A DNA stretch of 64,000 bases from Chaenocephalus aceratus (Eukaryota > Chordata > Actinopteri > Perciformes > Channichthyidae). Positions 37,931-50,235 of this stretch are shown here, one piece after another. The position numbers were made by a program, and so were the translations under genes. The notes under the pieces are model-generated. The model was not told where the DNA came from, did not search any database, and worked only from the letters and a program-made list of their open reading frames with translations. The first letter of the stretch is position 1. Every line of letters begins with the position of its first letter. The stretch spans positions 16,760,736-16,824,735 of the forward strand of contig CM043790.1 of the NCBI GenBank assembly GCA_023974075.1. The letters are read 5' to 3'.

Positions 37931-38997
37931 TAGTGCTGTCAAAATTATCGCGTTAACGGCGGTAATTAATTTTTTGAATTAATTGCGTTAAAATATTTAA
38001 CGCATTTAACGCATGTGCAGAATGGCCCGCCCCAAACTGCCACCAGTGGCAGCGCCAGGGTATGGCTGGGGTAGGCTACACCCATACCAAGAAATGGCTT
38101 AGCCCCACCATGAAAAATGATGTTAAAGTAAGCAAAATAAAGTCTGCCAACTCGCGCGGAGTAAATTGCACAGACAGCAGTTAGTAAGATTGATTTCAGT
38201 AGCCACGGTTTTGAAAACTTTTGTCACGTAGTGATCGTCTTCTCAATAGAACATCTTTGATAACGGGTGGTGTTGTTGCAGGAAGTCCCGACGGAGATTA
38301 CTTTTGCTGTTGTACAGGGCAGAGCCATATAATAGTAATAATATGGCTCTGGTACAGGGGTGCACTCTGTGCACATAACTGGTAAGCAGGTTATGTGCGT
38401 AATCTGAAATGCGTACCGTCACTTGTGTCACAAAGCGCATTTGCGTACCGACGTACTTGTGAAGCTTTTCCAGAAGGCGGTTAGATCACCGGACGACAGA
38501 GTCGGTCTCCGTGTGCACAGACAGGGCTGCTGTTAACGTCGGTCTGTACAACGGAACTGTGCCAAAACTACGCCAACCGGCTGCGGAGGGAGACTCCCCC
38601 CTTCACTGGAGAACTGCGCTAAAACAGCTGATCACAACGTTCACACTCTGTGGTCACGAAGTACTCCACTAGCCCCCCCCCCCCTCTGTCGACTTTCCTG
38701 AAGTACTCCCCCGTTGATAGAAATCAACACGTAATGAATTAAGACCCCACGGTTTGATGATTGATAGGTGTGTGGGTTGTCTTTCATTTTGACATGCAGA
38801 AAAATGTTATAATAAGCATAGATACTGTATGTTAAATGGATATATCCGCCTTCTTTCATTTATCTTTCCATTCCCACAACAATATACATAAAGAAATGGC
38901 ATATTTTGGACATAGTTCGAATGGTGATTAATCATGATTAATTAATTTTTAAGCTGTGATTAATCTGATTAAAAATTGTAATCGTTTGACAGCCCTA
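37931..38997 (-). mobile_element. hAT-type non-autonomous transposon, copy 3
   Basis: Inverse copy of the element at 1751-2793, starting TAGTGCTGTCAAAA and ending with the inverse of TAGGGCTGTCAAA. It is flanked by ATATATAT at 37923-37930 and 38998-39005. It is nested in the hAT of 37569-39994 and carries the 32-bp P-type scar at 38320-38351. Confidence 0.9.
38320..38351. repeat. P-type excision-like scar inside hAT copy 3
   Basis: The inverse of the scar at 2382-2413, flanked by GTACAGGG at 38312-38319 and 38352-38359. Its presence in both full hAT copies dates the event before that family amplified. Confidence 0.7.
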
Positions 38998-39200
38998 ATA
39001 TATATATATAGCACCCTCCAAGACAATGGTGGGGAAACACTGGATAGTGTTTAATCAACGATAGGTTTTCCCCCCCTCAAAGGTGATTGGTTCACTGCAT
39101 CGCAGGTATTATTGTGATTGGCTCTTGGGCCACATCAAAATTAGACGCGCTGTCATCCTCTCATACTGACACCTGACACCACACATACACACCGGGAGCC

Positions 39201-39262
39201 GGGACGAAAGTAACACGGGACGAAAGTAACACGGGACGAAAGTAACACGGGACGAAAGTAAC
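39201..39262 (+). repeat. 16-bp minisatellite
   Basis: Four copies of GGGACGAAAGTAACAC. Confidence 0.95.
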
Positions 39263-40287
39263 GGAGCGATTTTATCCGAGCCCAAACAACTTTGACCGGC
39301 CAAATTACGTCAGAATGATCAGCATTCAATACTTAAAAGACCTACTAAATATCAGGGTTAACTGTCAGGAGTAGCTAGTGTTGTCACGATACCAACATTT
39401 TGGTTTCGATACCAAGTCAAGAATTACGATTCCGATTCTTTTTCGATACTTTTCTTAAAAAAAGGGAAACAGTCTTAAATGTAATTATTGTGCTTTATTT
39501 CACACCAGAACCATAACACAAACTTTTAAACAATGAGAACAATAAATAAAATAAATGACAAGAATTCGTATTAAATCAAATTAATACATTTCTCACAGAC
39601 AGGCCTCGTGGTGTCCGTAGGCTTGCCCTCACTGTCAGAGATATAGCTCAAATACTTCCAAATTTCGCTTCTGCCGTCTTTTTTGTCAACAAGCCGAGGC
39701 GCAGCGGCAGTTGCACTCCCACTTGCAGCCATGCTTCTCGTTTTCTCACATGCTCTTGCAGCTAGCGCGTGCACGAGAGAGGGGAGGGACTTAGAGCGTG
39801 CTTGAGAGGGGCGGGACTGCAGGCACGGCTGCAGTGCAGGGAGTGGAAGCAGAGCGCTGAACACACACGGCTCTTATTAAAACGGCGTCTCTCCCCCAAA
39901 CTCACACATATACAATTCGATATGAACTGAAGAGCCGCATGAAACTAGGCAAAGAGCCGCATGCGGCTCGAGAGCCGCGGGTTGGCCAGCCCTGCCCTAG
40001 CCGATAACACAAGTTTATTCTCCTATTTAGTAGTATTTTGTATCCTCTAAAATCATATTGAGTAAGTTATAATAACGAACGTAATCTTCTGTAGGTAAGT
40101 GCCGTTTTTTCCAGCGTTATATGTAAAAGCTTTTGTGATTGTAGTCTGTAAGAACGATCAGATATCATCGATCTGTAAGCTAAGCTACGCTACGCTAATG
40201 AGACATGCCGTTTTTTGCAGTGTTATATGTAAAAGCTTTTGTGTGTTACTTATTTGCGCACATGAATATAAATGGGGATGTGTTAGG

Positions 40288-40900
40288 ATTAGGGGTGTAA
40301 CGGTTCACAGAAGTCATGGTTCGGTTCGTACCTCGGTTTGGGGGTCACGGTTCGGTATGGTTCGGTACAAGAAAAAGCAAAAAAAAGTCCCAAATGCATA
40401 ATTCCAGGTTTGTTGTTATTTATTTTTGAACAGTAGTGCAAGTTTCAGTTTCAAAATAAGGAACTCTGACATTTTGAATAATTAACTGTATTAAACAGTT
40501 AAAAACAAACCATAAACAGTACCACACACACTCAGATGGCGATATTATCTATAATGGCTGATGTCAAACAAAAAGGTTTCATCAAGCTGTAAAACTAAAA
40601 AGAATGTCTTACATCATAAATAATAAGAAAGTGTTTCAAGAGCGCAATGTCGTTGAAAAACATATGCCAAAAGCTTCCGTTATTTATTTTGGTTTCACGG
40701 CTTTCATGTCTATTGGCTTCTTAAAAACAGCGGGGATCAGCTGTTGAACAGCTGTTGTCTTTTGCCGGCAAAAATTCAAACAGGATGTGGGAATTCAGTA
40801 AAGTGTGTAGTTCCCTGGGGGTTTTCTTCTGTTTATTATGAAGCATATTAGGCAATTAAATACAGATACAGTTTATTGCCAAGTGTAATTTTACTTAAGT
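40288..40900 (+). mobile_element. MITE fragment starting AGGGGTGTAACGG
   Basis: AGGGGTGTAACGGTTCAC with repeated GGTTCGGT phrases matches a common fish MITE opening. No inverse end was located, so the right limit is arbitrary. Confidence 0.4.
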
Positions 40901-40975
40901 ATTTAGCCTTGGTTTTAGGAGCATACAATAAACAAATGATGTCATTATTTTTAATTGCTTTTTTTTTCTGCGCAG

Positions 40976-43269
40976 ACCAATTGTCCTATTTGCAGTTCAA
41001 CAGTCCCTGCTGAATTCTTAGAAATGCACGCCAGCACATGCGGGGAGAGGTAAATAAAACCAACGTTTTTTGTTTGTCAAATGTATGTTGTCTGTTCTTG
41101 AGTGTATTTCAACGTTTAAGCCAATTTAACAATAAATACTTTGTTAAATTTTTAAAAAACATCTAAACATATTTCTAGTAACCACCCCGCTGAAACTGCA
41201 AATCAAGGCTCAGAGGAAAGCCTACATGGACAAGCAGATCACGGGAATGAAGATTGTGTGGCTGGACCATCACAGATTTACACAATGGCTCCTGATGCAG
41301 GTATTTTTTTTTTGGTTTGTATTTTACACTATGGATAATTATAGCATCCATTTTCCCATGTCTTTGTTTTCTCCGGTGTAATGCAAACTTTGTGTTAGTA
41401 CTTACATGTTATAACCCTCTGATACCCAAAGCAGTTTTTTGTAAGAGGGATACATGTGTTATTATCCCCTAACATTGTGTATTTGAAGAATTGTGCATTC
41501 TGGGGTCACTAACAGTCACAGGAATTGCACAAGTTAGATATAACAACATTAGATATAGACATTTGTTGATTCAATAAGCCTACTTGTATTTATGTGCAGT
41601 GATGTTAGTTCCCATTTAGTCATTTCATTTTAATGACGCTTTTTTAACTTGACCTGGCTGTATAAAATGAGTTGCATTCAGGTTTATTTATTCCTTTATT
41701 TAACAGGGACAGTGCACATTAATCAACATTTCTGTAAATGTGCCAGTTAGCCAAGAGGTTTTTTTCAGCATCAAGTCTAATTCAAATTGTAAATTATATT
41801 TAATTGTAAATGTAATGTCAATCATGTTCAATCAGATCTATTCATGTAGCGTCGCTCACGTAAGTGTACCAGGTTAGCAATGTTGTCCCTTTATTTAGGG
41901 CATCCTGATCCCAATTGGACCATGCTGATAACTTAAATTACCATTTTTCAAATTGCACTTCAATGAATTGGTCCATTTAAAATGCTTTCACACTGTATTT
42001 TCAGCATGGAAGACTGTTGCTGACCCTCAGAGGGCCACTGAAGTCTTCAGGAGGAATTTGCTTGGCCAGAGGGAGGAGATGGCTCCTCTTCGGTTAAGCT
42101 GTGAAGATGTGGACAAGCAGGAGATGGCCATAATAAGCTTCTATAAAAGCCGACAAACTAAGTGGTCAAGGCCCTTAAGATGGACTTTAGAAGGTACATA
42201 CTACAATTATTTGGTTGATTTCATTCTGGTTTAGTTGTCTCCTGTCTATCATTTAAGTGCAATTCCTTCTATTTTGTAGGGGATGTCGCCACTGGAGATG
42301 GTGTGACCCGACACCTTTTCAGCCTGATAATGAAAAATCTCCAGCACGGGTTCCACATCAACTTTGGTAGATATTCAAATTCTTTTATTTATTTAGTTTC
42401 CAAGGGTCAATACGTTCTACCGTAGTAGTTGAGAAAAACACCACAGGGCAAGACACACTAGATAAAAAGCCACACATACAGGTGCACAAATAGTAAAAAA
42501 AACAATACACAAAAAACAAGTACAAGTAAATGGTGGACATCTGATATAGAAAAAAGTTACAATATTAGTGAAACAAAACATTTAACTTTTTTTGTTTTCC
42601 ATCTCATATATTATTTTACAGGTAACTCCAACACTACCTTGCTGTTTGAGGGACAGCAGGACCACCTAATTCCTTCAACCTCACAGATATTAGTCGAGAG
42701 CGACCTTTTCCTTATGGCAGGCAGGATGATGGGGCATTCTTTCATTCATGGTGGTCCGTGTCTATCTGGTCTCTGCCCAGCCGTTATTCACGTGTTGCTT
42801 GGGGGCAACATGGACACAGCCACAATACAGCTGGAGGATATTGCTGACCTGGACATCCGACAGACAGTTGGGCTGGTATGTATAACAATTTAATAACTTT
42901 CCCATGTAAATTGAGTTTACTAAATAGGTCTTCGACTATCACAATCTGCATAATGGGAGGACAGAAAAAAAAATGTCTAAGTCATTTCTTTCAGCAATGA
43001 GTTACTAAGTAAAGTAAGGGATTACTGCTTTTTTAAGTAACTAGTAATGTGTAACGCATTACTTTGTTTGAGTTACTACCCCAACACTGACTAAATATCA
43101 ATGAATCCGTTGATTATAATTATTTGATTACCAAAGCTTGATGGAGAAAGTCAGCTCAGTGAGTCTGACAGGCAGGATGTCACAGCATTGGCACTCACAC
43201 GGGACCTCCCAGGGGTCACTGTGGACAACAGGAAATGGCTTTTCTACAGAATGCTGCAGATGGCGGTAA

Positions 43270-43315
<46 letters not shown>

Positions 43316-45259
43316 TTATCAGCCTAGTCATGAAGAAACAGTACACATGTCTACTGTATGTCTTTGTTACGTGCCATAGTGTGTGTGTGGTCGTGTGTGT
43401 GTGTTTTCCTCTCTCCCTCTGATTGTCCCCAGGTGCAGCCTCTCCCCAGGTGATCCTAATCGACAATCAGGACTTCCATATAGGACCGGAGGAAGACGGC
43501 AGTGAGCCCTTCTTCCTCTCCTTCTCGTCTGGCTGCATGTGTGCAGCGTGTCTCTGTGTGAGACCCAGCCTAGTGGTGTGCTGTCTATTGTAAACTTGTG
43601 TTGTAATTTGGCTGGTGAGCCGCCTTACTTATGTTATTATTAAAACCTCACTTAAACTCCTTGAGCATTGAGTTTCCTCTCCTTTTTCTCTCGTCCAGCT
43701 ATCTTATGTGTCGCTACTTCCCTTGGTACTGGTGGTGAGCATAAATATTTTGTCAAGCCTTAGTTTGTATCATGGCTTATTAGGACACCCAACATGTTAT
43801 TGTAGGTCCAGTTTAATGCACAACTGAGTTTTACATATGGAGTCCCTGCTCTGCTCTGTCTCTTCTTTAGTGTCCTGTCTCTTTAGATAAGGGGTCCTTA
43901 GACAACATTGAAGAACCTGGCTTAGAATATAAATAAATATGTATTCATTCCAACAACTATGTTATTACTAGCGTAAATCATATACTGTAATAATTTACTT
44001 GGTAATAAACATAATGTCGCAATTATTTTGCATCTTTAAGGTAATTGGGCGTACAATGCGCCTGATCAAACAAATCCGGAAGGGCTTAAAGGAGACAGAA
44101 GTGTTCCAACTCCTGACAGGAAGGGCAGATGTGGTTAAATATCTTTTTGACTCCAGCATGTTATACATCTAAAATATTATGAAAGTGAACTATTAATAAG
44201 TACATTTTGCAAAAGATCATTACATGTGCAATGTGTTAATGATGTTATTGGACAACATAACTATTTTATGTTTACAATGGTATAGCTTTACAAAATACAA
44301 TGTTCCTTGATCTAGATCTTTGTTTATTCTAAAAGACAGATTTTTTTATACCTGTTATCGTTACAGACCGCACTTGACCATATTGAGTGGCCTTTGGAGT
44401 TGTCGTCAGATGACGAAGGGGAGTACTCTATGACTGTCAAAAGTCAGGTTGCAGAGTATCTTCGCCAGTTCATCGAGAATGGTAATCGATTTTCTTTATA
44501 TTTGTTCATTATCTAAGTGTGTTTAAGAGTTAAAGTTTACAAAAGAGGAGTCAACTGTCCCTGTGACATCACTGGCAGGATATCATTAAGATGGCTTTGC
44601 CCTAGTTCTAAAAACAGGGATTTATTATTTCATTTTCTTCCATAAAAAGTGTTGTAACTTTGTTGGGACGATGGCTTTCTATCCGATGAGTGCTTTATTA
44701 AAGCATATTCATAATATGCTATCATGTTTCAGTTACTCTTCAAATTATTGTTTTATTTCCATTTCCTTCAGCATCCCCAACACAGCTAAGACAACTGGTC
44801 ACCTTCTGGGTAGGATGGGACGTTCCAATGAAGGGAATGCAGATGCATGTGATGAAAGGAGATTTTCCTCGGTAGGGATATTCAAAATACATGCCAACAT
44901 TATGAATTCATCATATTTTTCTTATAATGTGTAAGGCATACTTAATTTGATGGAGAGGATTTGTTTATCATTTGTCTATAAATTATGATTATGATTTTTA
45001 TTGACAGAATGTTCACATGTAAACTTAGTCCCTTTAGCACTCATGACAAAATGATCATTTACATTTGGTAAACTTAATCAATGAGACAGAACATTAAAGA
45101 CACATTCACTATCAACTAACTATGAACATCCCTACCCCCAGGTCGTCCACCTGCTTTCTGACCCTGCGCCTACCTGGCCATCATGAGAGCTATTTGGATT
45201 TTGCAGCACAGTTAGAGCAGTGCATTGCCACCAATGAAACAGGTTTTGGTCTCATCTAA
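40976..45259 (+). CDS. UBZ-like zinc finger plus HECT C-lobe protein (G2E3-like family), ten exons
   Basis: Ten exons give one open frame of 426 codons ending TAA at 45257-45259: 40976-41049, 41179-41300, 42005-42193, 42280-42366, 42622-42875, 43137-43265, 44041-44133, 44367-44481, 44772-44871, 45142-45259. All introns are GT-AG and the total (1281 bp) is a multiple of three. The first exon has CPICSSTVPAEFLEMHASTC, a C-x2-C...H-x3-C finger like UBZ ubiquitin-binding modules. The last exon has STCFLTLRLPGH and ends GFGLI, the HECT C-lobe pattern. The candidate catalytic Cys codon is 45152-45154. Exons 3-8 match the middle of fish G2E3-like HECT proteins by general pattern. Inferred role: HECT-type ubiquitin ligase, or a catalytically weak relative, since the N-lobe is not clearly recognised. 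The donor of exon 7 (GTG|GTTAAA) is weak. The start exon is uncertain; see 35889-35996. A polyadenylation signal follows. Confidence 0.75.
43272..43314 (+). repeat. (CA)n microsatellite
   Basis: A pure CA run starting a few bases after a splice donor (43266) in the UBZ/HECT gene. Confidence 0.95.
43366..43740 (+). other. Possible LTR-like insertion in an intron
   Basis: CT-rich sequence with an ATTAAA signal (about 43640) and a resemblance to chromovirus LTR 3' halves. No TG...CA ends with matching flanks could be set. Confidence 0.25.
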
Positions 45260-45288
45260 GGCCTGAGTCTTTGCGATTCAGGCCTGTC

Positions 45289-45294
45289 AATAAA
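45289..45294 (+). promoter_or_regulatory. Polyadenylation signal AATAAA
   Basis: AATAAA lies 30 bases after the stop codon of the UBZ/HECT gene, giving a very short 3' UTR. Confidence 0.75.
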
Positions 45295-45959
45295 GATTCT
45301 CCTGGACCCACAGTTCATGAGTTTTTATTTGTGTAAAGTGGCAGAAGCAACTAACACGGGGTGAACCACATGCAATTGAAACAGCCACATTACAAAAAGC
45401 CTTGTTAATAAACTTGTAAAAATATTTTTGAGAAATGATTCACCATGAATGAAGACTACGAAGGAAAGAATGAATGAAATGAAATTCTTTGAAATGAAAA
45501 GAATGAAAGAAGGCTACGTGTAGTGCTGTACAGTGTTTTTATGTTTACATTTAGAGTTCAATTTGCTTTGACAAAAGTGCAATAACGTCAAAGCCAATTG
45601 TCACATAGAATAGTGTAAACATTGTGAAAATATTGTACAGTATACATTTTATGGAAATATAAGTGTAATGAGGTATAGGGTGAGATGTAGTAGTCCAACA
45701 ATATAGCCTACCTACGCTGTTATTATATACAGCTGTATTGAACATTTCACAGTTACTCGATTCTGACACGTGACACGTTGTTAATACAGTACTACAGACC
45801 ATGGATGTATAATAAGAGCTACAGGCCGCTGTCAAGGATTATAATGACCTTTGCTAAGGAGGATCAAGAGAGAGAAAGGAAAATAGCTTAAAAAAGACGG
45901 AGCGCTGGACGTCAGATAAATCACCAGAAGAAGGCAGACAGGAAGAGTAAACAATAACG

Positions 45960-46350
45960 GGTAAAAAAAAAGCGATTGGCCTTCCAGCGTGTAAGAAAGT
46001 CGGCACTACATTGCTGTGTGCCCCTTTGTACAAATTCGTCCCGTTATCAGAATCAGAATACCTTTCGTCCCACAGAGGGGACATGTGCAGCGTTACAGCA
46101 GGAAAGAGCCACAGACAGCTTAGTGTTGAATATCTTACATGCGTTAAAAAAGTACTAAGTATAATAAACAATATGCTAAAAAAGTACTAAGTTATAATAT
46201 GATAAACAATATGCTAAAAAAAAAGAGTAAAAAGTTACATAATTTTCAAAAATACAGATAAAAACAAATCAAATCTACAAATCAAATAAAAAAAAATAAA
46301 GCACATATTGCACATAGTTTGACGGTATTTAACAGCAGCAAGTTACACAA
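45960..46350 (+). pseudogene. THAP-domain start, truncated, followed by AT-rich repeat
   Basis: The plus-strand frame has RKSALHCCVPLCTNSSRY, the CxxxC and CTN start of a THAP finger, preceded by a short basic leader. At about 46040 it runs into TATCAGAATCAGAATACCTT, a dispersed fish repeat opening, then AT-rich near-tandem units (GTACTAAG...AACAATATGCTAA) to 46220. With the SWIM pseudogene on the other strand it suggests an ISL2EU-like transposon. Confidence 0.5.
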
Positions 46351-46712
46351 TGTTATAATCGGGAGATAAGTTCCATTCATTTCGGCAAGCCTGGGCAACA
46401 ACGATTAAAAGATTTCTTGCTCCCAAACAAATTGTGTATTTCATTACAAAAAGCAGTTATACCATACTATGTTCAGGTACTAATGAATTATTCCTCAAAA
46501 CAAACGCACACATAAAAACAAAGGAAAATACATAATTTAATAAATCCACAATATGATAACATTTTACAGATTCATTTAATAAACTTTTACAAACATAGGT
46601 TGATGTTATATCGGGGGAAAATACATATTTAAACATTTCAATTAGTCTCTGCATATTTTTAAGTAAAGCTAGTTTATATAACAGATGAACAGATGTACAT
46701 ATCGAGAAAGTA

Positions 46713-47358
46713 GATGCAAAAAAATATATAATGTGTGCATTTCCAACTATCCTCTGAAAGAGTGTAGTCGTTGAGTTGAGTAATGAGCCATTAGTTTTTT
46801 TTCTGCTGAGAAGTCTTGTATGCCTCGCTGACTTTGAGGACATCTGGGTCTGGCAGCTATCCCCGCACGGCCTTGTAACGTGTACGCCTTTGAACATGTT
46901 TATAGATAATTAGGACTTTAAGAACAATTGTACACTCAGACAACAATCACAAAGTTGTAGCAGGCTACATACAATTACTTAGGACAATAGATATTACCTT
47001 ACAGCGTCAGCAACTGTAAACTGCTTTGGCTTAGTGGAAGTGAACACCATGTCACTCACTCTGCCTGGTTTCACACCCTATTAATTGAAAAGGTTGTTGA
47101 TGCAACATACGAGATCAGCTCATGGCACAAAGGAAATACTCATTACACCGTGGATTGGTTGTGAACACATACTGTACTTACCATGGTTCTTGGCTTGTGC
47201 CATCGCTGCTCTGTTTCAGTGCAGCTGAGGACAGGGGGGACAGCAGCCAGGTTGAGTGTGGAGTAGTGTGCGGTCTGGAACAGCAGTGCAACATTGTGGT
47301 TGCAGAGTGCTGTTCCAGCTACACAGGAACACTTTGCCACTGCAATCTCCACAGGTGA
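46713..47358 (-). pseudogene. SWIM-finger protein of an ISL2EU-like transposon
   Basis: Three minus-strand exon-like blocks are visible. 47358-47183 has CSCVAGTALCNHNVALLF (the CxC...CxH SWIM pattern), then VPPVLSCTETEQRWHKPRTM and donor GTAAGT. 47077-46998 starts GVKPGRVSDMVF after an AG acceptor and ends at a GTAATA donor. A third block near 46880-46790 reads LPDPDVLKVSEAYK but is broken by two in-frame stops. SWIM plus downstream YqaJ-nuclease proteins accompany ISL2EU transposons in fish; the YqaJ part is not seen here. The family is from recalled motif order. Confidence 0.55.
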
Positions 47359-48117
47359 ACAGTTCTTAAAACAAAATGTCAGTCATTTTACATTTAGGAC
47401 ACTGCTTCAATACAACACAGACAAATGAGAAAGCTGAGAGCAGGCTGATCAGGCAAGTAATAGGTGTGGGAAAAGGCTAAACCATGTCAGGTTGTCAGTC
47501 ACATCACATACACAGAAGTTCTGCTGTTTGGAATACTGTCATTGCAACAGTTCCCAGAATGATGTGTTTTGCTTGTAACCTCTGTGGGCACTTACAACAG
47601 TTCCTATAATAATGTATTTTAGCTTAGAAACTTGTCTATCAGCACTTTCTCCTGCTTCCATAAAGATGTTTCGACAGGCATGACTTTAAAAACGCTGAAG
47701 TAAGGTCTAGGGCAGGGGTGTCAAACTCAAGGCCCGGGGGCCAAATCCGGCCCGTGACTTCATTTTGTGTGGCCCCACAAGGGCTTGCAAAGAATATAAT
47801 ATGTTTATTATACGTTTACATGATGATTTACAGAAGCACGTTGCCCATAGACTACATGTCCCACAATGCATCTCAAATTAGACTTATTTCTTCTAAATAT
47901 GCTTTTTTTCTTAGAATGTGCCCTTTTCTCAGAATTGTACTCTTTTTTTTAAATGTTACATTTTTTTAAATGTCACTTTTTTTCCAGTTTTTCTTTTAAA
48001 TCATTTTGTGAGATTCTCACTGAAGAGACTTTGTCACGATTCTCATGTTATGTCACGTTTGTAGTTTTGTCTGTGTTGGTGTTTTTCTTGTTTTCTTGTC
48101 TTTGGGTTTCCTGTTTT

Positions 48118-48983
48118 CTCTTGACAAACTGGTCTGCATCAACATGTGCCTGCGGAGTGACTTGAGGTTACTTCACACACAGAACAACTCAGTTTTGTCT
48201 GCCCACATACATATTCCATAGTGGTTGAATACACAGTATTAGGAAACACTTTATACTTACTGGACATGTTATACTCATTACATACTGTATATAAAATATG
48301 ACCAAGAATGTGAGACAACTTTATAGAAATTCATATTACATCTGTTACTGATGCCATTTGTCATACTTTGTTAAACTCACAAATAATAAAGTTCCATAAC
48401 TTCAGTTGGGAACAGAGACCACACCTTATCTCCCCAAGGCAATTTCCCATCCAACAGGTGTGCTGTGTGTGTATAACCCTTTCTCCTGTCTGTTACTCCC
48501 TCTTTCAGCACAATAACCAGAGGGGGGTTCAATGGAGCCTGAATACCTGCACTGAGACCCTCACCCTGCACCCTGAGTCTCAACTCTCAGTGTTTTTCAA
48601 GCCTTTCCCTGTTTTTTTGTATTAAACAAAACATTAAGCTTTCCCATGTGGTTTTCGTTTGGTGAAAAAGTGCAAATGCAGTGTTTGTATATAATTACAT
48701 CACATATTTTTTTGCTGTTGGTCGTGAAATTGCTCCTGCTGACTTGAGCCAGCCATTTTTTCCTCCGCTCTGTGTCAGTGGGGAAGCCGTACATTCGTAC
48801 TCCTTTCTCTGAGCGATTGGAGCATCCCCAGGCAGCACAGCAAACCATGGTGGCGACTAGGAGGCAGCACAGCAAACCAGGACAACACGGAGGAAAAGGC
48901 ACCGACAAACTGCATGATATGCTCTTCAATGTGTATTGAACTCCATGTATTTGCAATGGATGTTCCTAAAGCAACACATTTAA

Positions 48984-49016
<33 letters not shown>

Positions 49017-50235
49017 GCTGCAGCTGCTGCTAGTCCTTTGATAGTCACCTGTCGGTCTCCTGTCCTTTCTGAAAGCCATAAAGATGACATTAGTCATTTA
49101 GATAACTTGTGTCCTCAGTTACCGTGGGATTACTGAAACTACCATGAATTTAAGAAAATGGTAGAAATGAATCTAATCTGAATTTTAAAGCATTACTTTA
49201 GATCCCCTCCCTCTAAATGTATCAATAAACATTAGAAAGTGATGCTCCTGACTACCATACAAGATAATATTGGTTTGAAAGAATTCAAAGCTATAAATGC
49301 AGCAACAGGCTCTTTAACCAAGGCACTGTTAGCCTAACATGTAAACTAGTTGTTCACACTAATCCTAATATTATTACTTAATATTAGCAAATTCTATTTT
49401 ATTTTTTAAAACATATTGATGTAAATACATACACATATCGATTTGTTGTATAAATATTGCAAATCAAAACCTTTATTCACTAATGATTAACAAAAATCGT
49501 AGTTCTATCTCCTGTTCAATGCATTCACATTGCCCGCCATGAACTTCCGGGGAACGATCCTCGTCTACATGAACCACGTGAAGATAACCGTTTTTGGACT
49601 TCCGTTGTCGTAACTCTTCTATTATATGGCTCTGGGTTTAGCTAATGTATTTATCATTATACACGAGAGGGTTACAAAACGAAAATAAATCTGTAGCCCC
49701 TTCATGCTACACACACATAGCTAGCTACCAGTTGATGTGAGCACATGTATTTATCACTATGTAATCTGTTGCAACACGTCAGCTAGCTGGGCTTATTTGA
49801 ATCCTAAATCACAGGTTACCTACTCTAGCCACATCAAAACCCCAGAACATGAACCTGATTGAGGCTTTGAACCAATGAACACTTTTTATTGTCCTCCCTA
49901 CTCTGAGATCGTGAGGCTTTTCATGCTTTCTCATGGACCTGTAACAGCTAGCCCTGATGCTCACTCTCCCTGAAGGTAGATCTTTGTTTGAAACTGTGGG
50001 GAATTGGATATCATTCATGTTATCCAAAAAAACGTAATAGTACATCATTAAAACGCTTTAAACTGTATCAAGACTGTCAAGTTGTCAAAGTTAGCCAGTA
50101 ACTACAGCTTTGTTTGTCACTTTCCTTCATAATTGTCGATGTAACTGGATATGTAGCTACTAGTGTTAATTTCGTCAGCTATTTTTTAATTTAGTTTTAG
50201 TCTTAGTCCTGTGTTAAATTTCCTTTTTAGTTTTA
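48118..50235 (+). mobile_element. P-type copy B with flanking DNA, copied into the 5' LTR
   Basis: Near-identical to 54885-56999: one substitution seen (CTTTGATAGTCAC versus CTTTGATGGTCAC) and one CAT unit in about 2.1 kb. It covers the right part of a P-type element to its inverted end (49606-49634), then 526 bp of ordinary flank, then the first 75-80 bp of a different hAT (from 50161). It replaces 198 bp of the 5' LTR (equivalent to 52829-53026). Junction microhomologies are TTTT and GTCAT. Confidence 0.85.
48700..48848 (-). pseudogene. THAP-domain fragment in copy B
   Basis: From the ATG at 48848 the frame reads MVCCAAWGCSNRSEKG, then YGFPTDTERRKKWLAQVSR and ends KKICDV. Cys pair, FPTD, RR and invariant Trp are present, so most of a THAP finger is intact, but the closing CxxH is not in frame. 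Copy C (55615-55467) is identical; copy A lacks 20 bases here. Confidence 0.65.

Larger units (their letters stand above)
37569..39994 (+). mobile_element. hAT element, CAGGGGTGGCCAACC ends
   Basis: Ends CAGGGGTGGCCAACC and the inverse of CAGGGCTGGCCAACC, with a perfect 8-bp duplication CCCTAGCC at 37561-37568 and 39995-40002. It contains hAT copy 3 (37931-38997), a minisatellite and GTTGTCACGATACC-type repeat DNA. No transposase is visible. It lies between the candidate first exon and the second exon of the UBZ/HECT gene. Confidence 0.9.

Noticed and set aside
46457..46897. 146-residue minus-strand frame as a gene
   Set aside because: The recognisable SWIM-protein continuation lies in another frame with stops; this frame is incidental.
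48118..50235. Ordinary transposition of a P-type element into the LTR
   Set aside because: No target duplication, target bases are lost, and the tract extends past the P-type end into donor flank and part of a hAT.
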